From NCBI GenBank assembly GCA_025765615.1, contig JAIVFJ010000269.1:1-64000 (forward strand): DNA of 64,000 bases, given 5' to 3'. The notes under the pieces were generated by a model. The model was not told the DNA's origin and did no database searches. It saw only the letters and a list, made by a program, of their open reading frames with translations. The stretch comes from Zopfochytrium polystomum (lineage: Eukaryota; Chytridiomycota; Chytridiomycetes; Chytridiales; Chytridiaceae). The position numbers and the translations under genes are program-made. This document shows positions 9,943-21,393 of the stretch, one piece after another. Within the stretch, counting starts at the first letter, position 1; the number at the start of each line of letters is the position of its first letter.

Positions 9943-10560
9943 CTACGCTATCGTGCGAACAGATCCGTGCGTTGCCGGCTGCCTGAAGGAACCAAAAGAG
10001 CCAGTCACCCGCCACGCGCCCGTTGTCAGCGCGATCCCGACGATCGCGCCCGTCCCGCCGTCCTTGGCGGCGACAGCTACAGCCCCCGGTCGCAGGATCG
10101 CGTCGCGCCGTGTGCTCCACGTTAATACTCTGTCACAAATTGATGAGCCGTGCATTTTCGCGTCCTCCTTCGAGGTTTCCTCATCGGTCAGAACAAGATG
10201 AGTCCCGTCTAGGCCGGCAGGTAGATCCCGGAACGAACGTGGTTCTGCACGATGGCGAGCACATCATCGTTGTTGGTCGACGTGTTGGCCGAGTTCAGCC
10301 AGGCTCCCAAAGAACGGTTTGGGTCCGAGGCGGATTTGCCGAGCTGTACGGCCGAATTGGCTCGCGCTGGGTGTTGGGATACCCGCTGCTCCAGGTGGTG
10401 GCGCTTATGAGGTCGCGCAGAGATGTCAGTTGCTGTGGCAATCGGCCAGGCGCGAATTTTCCGTGATTGACCACACTGGGCTCGATGGTTGGAACTAGAG
10501 GTGATTCCATTCGTGGTATCATCATCTTCATCGAGAGGTCGTGTACCGCGTACTAAGTGG
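9943..10560 (-). pseudogene. Possible coding relic on the minus strand
   Basis: Two minus-strand stretches read like protein but lack a start and a continuous frame. At 10210-10555 a frame ends in ANTSTNNDDVLAIVQNH followed by RSGIYLPA and a stop at 10210. At 9943-10125 another frame has a hydrophobic GTGAIVGIALTTGAW segment. They may be exons of one unrecognised gene or decayed sequence. I cannot name a family, and the entry could simply be chance open frame. Confidence 0.2.
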
Positions 10561-10756
10561 AGACCAACGATGGAATCCGCCGCCGAGGCAGATTGTTGCT
10601 TGACAACTTACTTCCGCAGGGCTCTGTCGCGCGCTCCCTCGCTTCTCCACAACAGACACTGGAATCCAGCACAATTAAAGGACTGCCGAGGACAGGCCCA
10701 GAGACAGAGAAGCTCGCTGTTGGGTGTCTGTCTGTCTGTCTACTTTCATTTCCCAG

Positions 10757-10856
10757 CATGCGAGAGAGAGAGAGAGAGAGAGCGATTGAGAAAGAGGGAA
10801 ACAGACAGAGCGCGAGACAAGGAAAGAGAGAGAGGGTCAAGTAAGAGAGAGTGGGG
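10757..10856. repeat. (GA)n purine-rich tract upstream of the tail-anchored gene
   Basis: An uninterrupted GA dinucleotide run at about 10761-10782 is followed by imperfect GAGA/CAGA sequence up to 10856. It sits directly before the ATG at 10890, so it is probably promoter or 5' leader sequence. Similar GA/TC tracts precede the open frame near 13.46 kb and thioredoxin 2. Confidence 0.7.
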
Positions 10857-10889
10857 GGTAAGACAGACGGCGAAGCAAGCAACACCCAC

Positions 10890-11852
10890 ATGTCTCACGC
10901 ACGCAGCAACAGCACGTCCAGCAGCGCGACCGCTCCGCCCCCTCCTCCATCTCCAACAATCGCGCTCGCTGCCGCCACCGCCATCGGCAGCGGCGGCGGT
11001 CGGGACGACCTCGGCGGCGGGCCCGCTGCCACCTCATCGGCGGGTGCAGAGCACCAACAGTCGGAGCCTCCGCCGCACCAGCAGCAGCGCGACGTCCAAC
11101 AGCCGCCACAACAACCATCGTCGCCAACGACGGAAGACAAGCAAGGGCTGGTGAAGTTCCTATCGCAGCTGTCTCGCCACGGCAGCCTCTCTGGCAGATC
11201 GTCGGACTACCAGTCGCTACCGGACGCGGCGGACGTCGCTGGCGCCGACGACGACACCGACGACGCGGCTGCCCGCTCCAGGTTTGTTGTTGGTTGGGTT
11301 TGCGCGGAGTTCATTTTTCTCCATGATCGCCGCCGTGTCGCTCACCGGACCGTCCCTGAATGCCTGCCCAGCCTCCCGTCAAACCCAACCGCCTCCACCC
11401 CCTCCCACCCCACACCACCCGGCAGCGCCGCCGCCGCCACCGCCACCACCGCCGCCACCCGCCCGGCCGCCGGCCGCTCCGAAGCCTTCTTCTCCTCCGA
11501 ATCGCAGCGCTCTGGGGCGCGCTCCTCGTACTTTGTCTCCGACGCCGCCCGCACCACTGCCTCTTCCTCCGCGGGATCAGTAGGCCTCCCGACCAACCGA
11601 TCCTCCAACTTTAGCTACTACGCCGAGGAGCGCGCGCCGCCGCGACAGTATCAGTCTGATGCTCTTGCTGCCGCCGACGACGGCGTGCGCGTTGACGGCG
11701 GCGGCGGTGGCGACGATTGGAGGATGGCGGCCGCGTCGAAAAGCAGGAGGAGGAGGAGGTTGTCCTTCTTACTGATCGGCGTCGGGTGCGTCCTTGTGCT
11801 GGTCGCTGTGGTCGCGATTACTACCGTCGCGATGACAAAGAAGCAGGGTTAG
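10890..11852 (+). CDS. Low-complexity protein with a C-terminal membrane anchor
   Basis: Unrecognised protein of 320 residues: a Ser/Ala/Pro/Gln-rich, probably disordered N-terminal region, then five arginines and a span (about residues 290-312) with only MTKKQG after it. This suggests tail anchoring in the ER, mitochondrial or another membrane. A 90-nt stretch at 11282-11371 starts GTTTGT, ends CCCAG and encodes an atypical Trp/Cys/Phe-rich insert. It is probably an intron whose length, divisible by three, keeps the frame; the spliced protein would have 290 residues. The span resembles those of copies A-C at 0.5-6.5 kb in its RR start and Val/Ala richness, but no ectodomain follows. The ATG at 10890 is chosen because the frame further upstream lacks one. 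Confidence 0.5.
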   Translation: MSHARSNSTSSSATAPPPPPSPTIALAAATAIGSGGGRDDLGGGPAATSSAGAEHQQSEPPPHQQQRDVQQPPQQPSSPTTEDKQGLVKFLSQLSRHGSLSGRSSDYQSLPDAADVAGADDDTDDAAARSRFVVGWVCAEFIFLHDRRRVAHRTVPECLPSLPSNPTASTPSHPTPPGSAAAATATTAATRPAAGRSEAFFSSESQRSGARSSYFVSDAARTTASSSAGSVGLPTNRSSNFSYYAEERAPPRQYQSDALAAADDGVRVDGGGGGDDWRMAAASKSRRRRRLSFLLIGVGCVLVLVAVVAITTVAMTKKQG

Positions 11853-12103
11853 TCCGTCCTAAGGCCGCCGGCGCGGCGGTACTGAGCGCCCGTGGATTGG
11901 GGATTTGCGGGTGAGGGAGGAAACCAAGCTATGATTGTTTTTATGCACTTTCAGAAGCATTCATGTATACATTATGCGATAGTAATATAAGGAAGTATGA
12001 GTGGCGGATTAAGCAGACTCTATCTGAGGGTTCTGAGGATGTTCACACTTTGCAGCGGGAAAGACACTTCAATATTTAATGGTCTTATTAATACGCCAGA
12101 AGA
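11853..12103. other. Short AT-rich gap
   Basis: This stretch holds the 3' flank of the tail-anchored gene and no coding sequence that I can support. Confidence 0.4.
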
Positions 12104-12263
12104 TAGCTCAATATCACCACAAAAAAGAACAGTTCCCGACATTCGCAGCAGCCCACAACTACCACCCATCTTCACAGGAACTTGGCTCGGTGTCACCACA
12201 AAATAAGAACAGTTCCCGACATTCGCAACAGCCGACCGCTACCACCCATCTTCACAGGAACTT
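12104..12263. repeat. Tandem duplication, period 80 bp, over the thioredoxin 1 stop
   Basis: Two nearly identical copies lie head to tail with an 80-bp period. Landmarks such as AGTTCCCGACATTCGCA start at 12131 and again at 12211, and CCACCCATCTTCACAGGAAC ends both. The second copy includes the thioredoxin stop and the last codons; the first copy repeats that end downstream. It looks like a recent slippage or unequal-crossing-over event. Confidence 0.85.
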
Positions 12264-12702
12264 AACCACCCGCTCCTCCACCGCGCGAATGTTTGCCCCC
12301 CTCACCGCATCGCCGACCGCCGCTCCGTCCTTGAAGAACACAAACGTCGGCATGGCCGTCACGCCCGCGGCCTCTGCGATCTCGGGGTAGTCGTCGACGT
12401 CGATCTTGAGGAACTTTGCGGCGGGGTACTTTTGGGAGAGAGCGTCGTAGTGCGGGGCAACCATCTTGCAGGGACCGCACCACGAGGCGGAAAAGTCTGG
12501 TGGGAAAGTGCAAGCAAGGGAGAGGGAAGAGGGGGAGAAGGTGGTTGCGGTTTTTTGCAAAGAGAGAGGTCGGAATAAGCGTTTGTCATGGCTGCAAGGG
12601 ATGGGCCGTTTGTTGCAGAATGTTGTTCTCACCTACTACAACGAGACCGGCGTCCTTGAGGGCTCCGTAAAATTCGGACTCAGCTTGGATTTCCTTGACC
12701 AT
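12252..12702 (-). CDS. Thioredoxin 1
   Basis: Small dithiol oxidoreductase of 104 residues that reduces protein disulfides, normally recharged by thioredoxin reductase. Two exons, 12633-12702 and 12252-12496, flank a 136-nt intron (GTGAGA...CACCAG). The active site ASWCGPCKM places the redox cysteines at 30 and 33. The cis-proline motif AMPTFVFF and the central KIDVDDYPEI strand are present, and the length is that of a standard thioredoxin. There is no targeting peptide, so it is probably cytosolic. It is nearly identical to the gene at 19390-19803, including the intron position after VVV. A TATA box lies about 95 bp upstream of the ATG at 12702. Confidence 0.95.
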
Positions 12703-12797
12703 GATTTCGGTGCCTGCGAAGCGATGTGCAGCTGCGTGTGGGTACAATGGCAATACAGGTGGAAGTGTGTGAGAGAGGCCGAGCGCAGGCTTCTCCG

Positions 12798-12806
12798 TTT
12801 ATATAC
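12798..12806 (-). promoter_or_regulatory. TATA box of thioredoxin 1
   Basis: The minus strand reads GGGTATATAAACGG about 95 bp upstream of the ATG at 12702. This is a good match to TATAWAAR at a normal distance for a fungal TATA promoter. Confidence 0.6.
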
Positions 12807-12809
12807 CCT

Positions 12810-13455
12810 CGCCGCTGCCTGCGGAGAAATTGTTTCAAATGTTAGTCGAAACCTGCCTTATGGAGGATTTCAAACTCGCTGACATGTCCAACACCACCAA
12901 TTGCTAATCAACTGGCGTTGTCCCGAGCAGGGACTTGCGCGAAAGTACTAGAAACTCGTGCCTTTTTTTCATCAACAGAAGAGGGAGGGGTGGATGTTTT
13001 TCTAAAAATTGAAAAGCACTCTCAGCAAGTGGCGCTCCAACACGGCTAACTTTAGTAAAAGGCGAAAGTTGGAATCGCATTGAAGACTGTTGGACCGCCA
13101 GAGAGGAGACGCTGGGGGGCATCGCACGTAATCCCGCCGCCGTTTATACGGACCGCTCGCTCAATTTCGTCGGCGGCTGCGGACTGCGGGCTGAACGCTT
13201 GGTCCCACATGCTTGTCACGCAACACAGTCGATTCCGGACAAACGCACCCAGTTGAACCGTGCTTGTTTTCCCGGTGCGAAGCGGTCAAGCAAGAACATG
13301 AAAAGATTCCGTTGTCTTGACGCGAATGAAAATCTTAGTAAATCACTTCTTGGCTAAGTCATGCGATGCGAAGGGCTAGTAAAATAAGAAGAATGGAGGA
13401 GAGAGCGAGAGAGCGAGGGAGACAGGGAGAGAGACCGACAGACCGAGAGACCGAG
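12810..13455. other. Gene-free stretch
   Basis: No gene supported. It includes upstream sequence of thioredoxin 1 and, at about 13390-13455, a GAGA/GACAGA purine tract. Confidence 0.4.
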
Positions 13456-13460
13456 AGTAA

Positions 13461-13691
13461 AGCGAGAGGGTCGCCATCACGGTCACGTTCTTGATTTTCA
13501 CCGTCAACGCAAACTACCAGATCACCCTGCCGTACAGCAAGGTGCAGTACGCCGACGTTGACGGTTGCGCGCCAGACTACTTCCTGACGTGTGCTGGCAA
13601 CTACAACTACGGCAATCTCTTTGGTAAGACGTACGACATTACCCAAGACGAGTACTGCAGCAGCATCAACTTTGGCGGAGAAGCCGCCTGA
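13461..13691 (+). CDS. Possible small cysteine-containing secreted peptide or 3' exon
   Basis: An open frame without an ATG reads RVAITVTFLIFTVNA, which looks like the hydrophobic core of a signal peptide. It continues through a Tyr/Asn/Gly-rich mature part with three cysteines (in DGCAPD, LTCAGN, EYCSS) to a stop at 13689-13691. Codon choice looks gene-like. The start would have to lie in an upstream exon, or the frame may be a fragment. I know no matching family. Confidence 0.3.
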   Translation, partial: SERVAITVTFLIFTVNANYQITLPYSKVQYADVDGCAPDYFLTCAGNYNYGNLFGKTYDITQDEYCSSINFGGEAA

Positions 13692-14431
13692 AGCAAGACT
13701 AAAAAAATTGTGATTGATATTGGGCGTGTCCAGTAGCCATTCTTCACCTTCTCTCTTCGGCCGCTACTTTTTCATTTCGAAATCTCTTATCTTCTACATT
13801 TCAGAAGGGAGGTCTAGATTGGGTCGGAGAGAAACGTTTTACCGCTATTTTGTTCCAGTGTTTTCATTTGGGTGTGCGAAATTCTATGCTTTTCTGTCCC
13901 TGCCCTCGAGGAGGGAAGGTTCTCCGGCAAAATTTCAGTTCGGGCCTTCTAAGATAAAAGCTCTTATCGTGGCTTGCAACAAGAAAGACCTCTTGCGGTC
14001 ATCGCGAAGTACGAGTTGTGTTTGAACCTCTTACGTTGTTTTCAGTGGTGAAGTGTACTTTTCATGCAACGATTGTGTTTCGCGAAGCTTGGTGCAAGTT
14101 CACTAAATGTGAGCCTACCAACCTCCCTCTCGAAAGTAGGCCGGACACGAAAGCTGTCGCCGCGACCACCACCATCACCCCTCACGAGACGACGTGCGTG
14201 TGGCGCTCACTGATCAAGGCTTCATGAGCTTTCGAGGTACTTTTCTCTCTCCGATTTATGTTTCTTTTCCAAAGGCACCAATACGGGCCGATGGCAGCAG
14301 CATCGTCTCACAAGGTGCTGTGCTCGGGCGCTGGGTGCGGGGGCAGAAGAACAATTGAAATAGAAAGGAATGGCAGGGTGGCCAAGTGCGACGAACGAAA
14401 CACGGCAAACTCGAGCAGGTGTTGATTCAAT
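13692..14431. other. Gene-free stretch downstream of dihydrolipoamide dehydrogenase
   Basis: No coding sequence supported on either strand over about 740 bp. It is AT-rich and presumably intergenic plus the 3' flank of the minus-strand gene. Confidence 0.45.
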
Positions 14432-16303
<1,872 letters not shown>

Positions 16304-16438
16304 TGCTGATATGTGAGGAGGAGCAAGGATCACGCGGGGAGGTGGGATCTATCAACCAGGAGTTCGATGTGCGTTCGGATCCAAACATACCATGAGATAG
16401 GCTCATCTCATTCCTCCTTCCTTTCTCCATCAGCTCAC

Positions 16439-16568
16439 CTTTGACGGCGACGCCGCCGACGCGAGGCTTCTCAGCATCATCGTTGTAAGTGTCGTGAGGG
16501 ACGAGCGGAGTGGGCGTTTGTACGGCGTTTATGCGGCAAAGCGGCGGCGGGAGCGGAGTTTTTGTCAT
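16439..16568 (-). other. Candidate upstream exon for dihydrolipoamide dehydrogenase or separate exon
   Basis: Minus-strand ATG frame MTKTPLPPPLCRIN...RVGGVAVK of 43 codons followed by a GTGAGC donor at 16438. The sequence CACATATCAG ends at 16306, just before CA-ATG of the dihydrolipoamide dehydrogenase start. Joining them (AAA-G|CA-ATG) keeps the frame, so an alternative protein with a non-basic N-terminal extension is possible. It could also be a separate short gene or chance. Confidence 0.3.
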
Positions 16569-16671
16569 CCCGCACCGAAGTGAGAATTACCGCGAATTTA
16601 TAATACTCCCAAGTTGATCAGTGGATTCACCTCCCGAGGATCCGCCTCGTCCCGCACACATTACTAACCCC

Positions 16672-18732
16672 ATGCGTGGCCCACTGTTCGCCCTCGCCGG
16701 CACGATTGTCGCTCTCGCGTCTGCTCCCGACGTCCGCGCCGCCGCTGCTGCCTCGGACGTCGTCGTCCTCACAGAGAGTAAGTGCTTTCATTCCCTCGAC
16801 GACTAGCATGCCGCGCCGGGCATTCTCTCCACTGCACCTTCCTCCGAGTTGCAGGACTCGGACGCCGCGCGCTCATAGCATATGAGTTCTGCGTCGTGAA
16901 CCAGTCGTCTATTCGCAGCTCTTCACAAAGTACAATGAAGACGTTGGCACAACAGCACATTCTGCGTCATCCTTCTTACCCTGCACACGTCTTTCACAAC
17001 ATGATCTTCCACCAGATACTTTCTCCGACTTCATTAAAGATGACTTGACGTTGGTCGAGTTCTACGCACGTGAGTCTTGCATCTCCTCGTTACAGCATCG
17101 CTCATTTTGTTTTCAAACTAACTAACTGCCTGGTGCCCTCTCTCCTTTTGGCCACGCTCATCCAGCGTGGTGCGGGCACTGCAAAGGTGAGCTCCTTTGT
17201 CGTGTGTGCAGATTACTTGACACAAGCCACTGAACACCCTCGTTTCCTCCAGCCCTTGCTCCTGAGTACGAAGTCGCCGCCACCGAGCTGCTCAAAGAGA
17301 AAATCAAGATCGCAAAGGTGGATTGCGAGGACGAAAAGGACCTGTGCAGTGGCCAGGACATTGGTGGATATCCGACGCTCAAAGTTTTCCGGAAGGGTAC
17401 CGCTGCCGACTACAAGGGCACACGCAAAGCAGATGGCATTATCAGCTACATGAAGAAGTGAATCGTTTACATTTTCCCTTTCTCTTTGACAGATTCTATA
17501 GTCTAATGCTGAATATTTGAACATCCACCTTGTATTGATTTTAGGCAAGCTCTCCCCGCCGTCACAGAGCTGAAAGCGGATGAAATTGAGAAGTTCAAAA
17601 CCACCGACAAGGTTGTCGTGATCGGCTACTTTTCGGACCAGATTTCCAAGAAGTACAAGGAGTTCGTGGAGGTTGCCAACTCACTACGCGACGAGTACGT
17701 TTTCGGTTTTACCAACGACAAAATTCAGGGCATCAGCCCACCATCCGTCATGCTCTACAAGAGCTTTGCCGAGGATGAGAGCATATTCGATGGAACGTAC
17801 AGCTCCGAGGCCCTCACTTCTTTTATCAAAGCCCACGCAACTCCCGTCATGGACGATATCAGCCCGGAGAACTACGGCGCCTACATGTCGTCCGGCCTGC
17901 CTTTGGCGTTCCTGTTCGTGCGCGACGAAGCTGACCGCAAAGCTGTCGGTCCTGCGGTGGAAGCTGTGGCAAAGTCGGTGAAGGGCAAAATGTCGTTCGT
18001 CTACATCGACACTGGCAAGTTCGGGTCGCATGCGAAGAGCCTGAACCTCAAGGAGGGCGTCTGGCCGGCTTTTGCGATTCAGGAGACCAAGGACATGCTC
18101 AAGTTCCCGTTCGACCAAGGGAAGGATATTACGCACGAGGCAATCGCCGCGTTTGTCAGAGACTACCTGGATGGACAGCTTCAGCCAAGCCTCAAAAGCG
18201 AGCCGATTCCCGCTTCGAACGATGGGCCTGTCAAAGTTGTCGTTCATGACAACTTCAAGGACATTGTCCTGGACTCGAAGAAGGATGTTTTCCTTAAAAT
18301 CTACGCGAGTAAGTCCCCCAACTGCAAAGAAGCTGTCAAATGTTAAAATTTACTTTCATTTTTTTTTTTTTTTTGACACCGGCAGCCTGGTGCGGTCACT
18401 GCAAGGCACTGGCCCCTGTCTGGGAAGAACTTGGCAAAACGCTCAGCAGTTACAACGACAGCGTCATTGTTGCTAAAATGGACGGCGAAGAGAACGATCT
18501 TCCATTGGGAACAAAATTCCACGTCCCGGGCTTCCCAACGTTGAAACTGTTCCTGGCCGAGTCCAACGAGGTTGTCGACTACACTGGGGACCGAACTCTT
18601 GAGGCCCTGTTGGCTTTCCTCAAGCAAAGGGCGACCAACAGGGACAAGATCACGGCGACCGTTGCGACTTCTCCGCATGGTGAGGACGAGTACGATGACG
18701 AGGAATATTCGTCAGACCACGACGAATTGTGA
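16672..18732 (+). CDS. PDI1: Protein disulfide isomerase 1 (ER)
   Basis: ER oxidoreductase and chaperone that forms and rearranges disulfides in secretory proteins. Six exons: 16672-16777, 17016-17069, 17166-17186, 17253-17457, 17545-18308 and 18386-18732; 1497 nt encode 498 residues. A signal peptide (MRGPLFALAGTIVALASA) is followed by thioredoxin domain a with CGHC at 56-59, non-catalytic b and b' domains ([30 protein letters not shown]), domain a' with CGHC at 386-389, an acidic tail and the retention signal HDEL. The third exon is only 21 nt and encodes WCGHCK. The a' site reads ATWCGHC, whereas copy 2 has the usual APWCGHC. Exons 2-5 have exactly the same lengths as in the paralogue at 28736-30806. 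Confidence 0.96.
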
Positions 18733-19389
18733 CGGCGTGGACAGAATTCTGTTTGTATTTCCTTCTCGAAAAACCGAAAGCGCACTTTCTTCACTCGCCT
18801 CCGCTCTCGTTGCCTTCACACTTTTTGCCTAATTTTTCGTGAAGCGTTTTGGGTGATCGAGAGGAAGGGTCCACCCACAGCCGCCTCTTAATCAATGCGA
18901 GTTTCGTTGTTCGCGTGCGCCTTTTGTGCCATTGTCTTTCCACACTCGAGGAAGGTGTGCAAAGCAACAACCTCATCAAATAAAGACATTCCCCACGCAA
19001 AAACCTCCAATTCTTGCGCTGTGGTCTCGAATATTTGTTTGTTCAGTGCTCGACACCGAGGGCGAAAAAGAATTTCAGCGGGGACGGCGTCCAGTCACAC
19101 AAACTTGTGAATGACCTGCTCCGCTTTTGGGCGTTTCAAGCTCCTGCTGCTGATTTTCTCCGTAAGGACCGTGTAGAGCAAGCACTATCATGCACGCCTC
19201 CTCGTACTGCGTTGAAGAAAACTACGAGAACGAGGAGTAGTGGCAGCTCAAGAGATTGCAGCAGAGGAAAGAGAACGACGAAAGTGAAACCCGGAGGAGG
19301 GACTTGATGATTGCACATTTTTAATTTATTTTGATTCACTTGATAATAGTTTCATTGAATTCACTCGCCTCAACAAGCGGGCAAAGCCC
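18733..19389. other. Gene-free interval between convergent PDI 1 and thioredoxin 2
   Basis: No gene supported in 657 bp. Short frames on both strands have no family resemblance. Expected to hold the 3' untranslated regions of both neighbours. Confidence 0.5.
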
Positions 19390-19803
19390 CTAAAGGTATT
19401 TCACGACCCTTTCCTCCACAGCCCGAATGTTTGCACCCCTCACAACATCGCCGACCGCCTCCCCGTCCCTGAAGAACACGAACGTCGGCATGGCCGTCAC
19501 GCCCGCGGCCTCTGCGATCTCCGGGTAGTCGTCGACGTCGACCTTCAGGAACTTTGCCGCGGGGTACTTGTGCGAGAGCGTGTCGTAGTGCGGTGCTACC
19601 ATCTTGCAGGGGCCGCACCATGTTGCGGAAAAGTCTGGCGGCAGTCGCGATTCGGAAATGAGGTAAAATGGAAGGTGGGTCAGGTCGGCTTGAAAGAAAT
19701 GGCGATAGGCTGAAAACAAGGAGCAACACTCACCCACAACGACGAGGCCTGCTTCCCGGAGAGCGCCGTAGAAGTCGGATTCGGCTTGGATTTCCTTGAC
19801 CAT
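19390..19803 (-). CDS. Thioredoxin 2
   Basis: Paralogue of thioredoxin 1, also 104 residues, with exons 19734-19803 and 19390-19634. The intron of 99 nt (GTGAGT...CGCCAG) is a multiple of three without a stop, so unspliced reading would give a false 137-residue protein with an insert before DFSATWCGPC. Active cysteines fall at 30 and 33 and the cis-proline motif AMPTFVFF is kept. Differences from copy 1 are conservative (Asp for Glu, Arg for Lys, Thr for Ser in ATWCGPC). No targeting peptide is visible, so it is likely cytosolic. A long (TC)n tract lies in its upstream region. Confidence 0.95.
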   Translation of the reverse strand: MVKEIQAESDFYGALREAGLVVVGECCSLFSAYRHFFQADLTHLPFYLISESRLPPDFSATWCGPCKMVAPHYDTLSHKYPAAKFLKVDVDDYPEIAEAAGVTAMPTFVFFRDGEAVGDVVRGANIRAVEERVVKYL

Positions 19804-19872
19804 TTATTTCTTTGAGACTGAGTAGACAATTGGTTTGATGCACGTGTGCGCCGAGGTTTTTTTTTTTGGCGA

Positions 19873-19875
<3 letters not shown>

Positions 19876-19965
<90 letters not shown>
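19876..19965. repeat. (TC)n microsatellite, about 90 bp
   Basis: An essentially perfect run of about 45 TC units on the plus strand ((GA)n on the coding strand of thioredoxin 2), 70-160 bp upstream of that gene's ATG. Such tracts are length-variable and can exclude nucleosomes. Confidence 0.95.
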
Positions 19966-19967
<2 letters not shown>

Positions 19968-20023
19968 ACCCGACTGACTGAATGTGCGCTGTTAATGTTG
20001 AGAAGGGGACGAAACGGCCGCTC

Positions 20024-20032
20024 TTTATAAAG
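20024..20032 (-). promoter_or_regulatory. Possible TATA element of thioredoxin 2
   Basis: TTTATAAAG lies about 220 bp upstream of the ATG, beyond the TC tract. It resembles a TATA box but the distance is longer than in thioredoxin 1, so the assignment is tentative. Confidence 0.35.
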
Positions 20033-20430
20033 GAGAAAATGGGTTGGTTTGAAATGTTTTTGTCTGTGCGGAGAAACTAAAATTTGTCATGCTTCCATAC
20101 CCGAACTTGTCATGGCGCCATCGTGACGAACGCCAGCTACGAAAGCGGATGGATAATAATCATCATCATCAAGAGGAACGGGAAAAAAGGTATCAATCTT
20201 TCGGAGGGGAAGGCCCGGGCCAGCTACTCGCACACAGACGGAGAGACGGAGAGGAAAAAAAAAAAAGAAAACGAAACAAACCACACGACCAACGACCACT
20301 GCTCACCCACTTGGAGAGAAAGAGAAAAACTCTGTTATGAATTATCCGTACATAATGATGATAAGCATGCTGTAATCGTTGCTAGGCAAGCGTAACTGGC
20401 ACAGGGTAAAAACTTGCCTATATTATCTGC

Positions 20431-21393
20431 TTGAGCAGAGGAGGAGGAAAACTGTACTGCGTCCCAATCGGCATTCACCTCGGGTTTGGCGCCGCCCTCG
20501 GACTCGGCGTTCTCCTCGTCCCAGAGTCCCCGCGCTGGTTCGTCCGCAACGGCAAAGACGAGGACGCGCTCAAGTCCCTCGCCTTCCTCAACTCGACCGA
20601 CGTCTTGGACCACCGCGGTCGTCACCGAGTTGAACAACGTCAAGACCGCGTTGCGCCCTCGGCGAGGTCGACTGCGCGCACTGCTCCCGCTCCGGCGGGT
20701 CACGCAAGATGGCGCTCCGCACCTGGACGGGAATTTGCCTGCAGGCGCTACAGCAGTTGACGGGTGTCAAATTTATCATGTACTACGGCACGACGTACTC
20801 CAAGTGCCGTCTTCAGCGACACTTTCGTTATCACTGTCATTGTCAACTTCCTCACCCTGGCATTTGGGCCATCGGGCAGTTTGGCCGCCGCCCGCTGCTC
20901 ATCTTTTTCGGGTCGGGATGCTCATCGCTCAGTTCATCGTGGCCGGCACCGCCGCCGGCATCGGCAACAACGTCGGCCAGGACTCGCTGGTCGCGTTTGT
21001 TTGCATCTGCATCTTCTTCTGGCGTCGACGTGGTCCCCGCTCGCGTGGGTCGTCGTCCGAGATCTACCCGCTCGAGGTGTGCGCTAAGGCTCTGTCCATG
21101 CCCGCCGCGTCGAGCTGGGCGCTCAGCTTTGTGATTTGGTACGCCACACCGTAGATGGTCAACGAAGGTCCCGGCAATGCAAACTAGGGTTCCAATGTGT
21201 TTTTCCTGTTTGGGTCCAAGTGCACCGTGCGCGCCGTGTTTGCCTCTTATTCGTGTACGAGAGTCCCTCTAGCAGGTCGATTCGCTGTACGAGACCACCA
21301 CGGCACCCAAGTCACCAGAGTTTAACAAGAGATTGAGGGAGGAAGGTGCGGCTAAGGATGCTGACGACATTTCCGCCATCAAGGCAAAGATCT
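20431..21393 (+). pseudogene. Relic of an MFS sugar transporter (C-terminal two thirds)
   Basis: Pieces of a sugar/H+ symporter appear in order but in changing frames: VPIGIHLGFG and VPESPRWFVRNGK, then TWTGICLQALQQLTGVKF with IMYYGTTY, FVITVIVNFLT, AIGQFGRRPLLIF, GMLIAQFIVAGTAAGIGNN, SEIYPLEVCAKALSMPAAS, YATP, GSNVFFLFGSK and finally QVDSLYETTTAPKSPEF. At least three frameshifts are needed, and two in-frame stops interrupt YATP*MVNEGPGNAN*GSN near 21150-21190. The N-terminal third is absent. The PESPRW, GRR and QQLTG motifs are diagnostic of the sugar porter family. It is dead or badly mis-assembled; the number of lesions favours decay. Confidence 0.8.

Noticed and set aside
9535..10125. A 196-codon plus-strand frame
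   Set aside because: No known family, Arg/Pro-rich second half, and it overlaps minus-strand coding-like patches.
19635..19733. Reading thioredoxin 2 without an intron (137 residues)
   Set aside because: The 99-nt insert begins GTGAGT and ends CAG, sits exactly where thioredoxin 1 has its intron, and would disrupt the fold before the active site.
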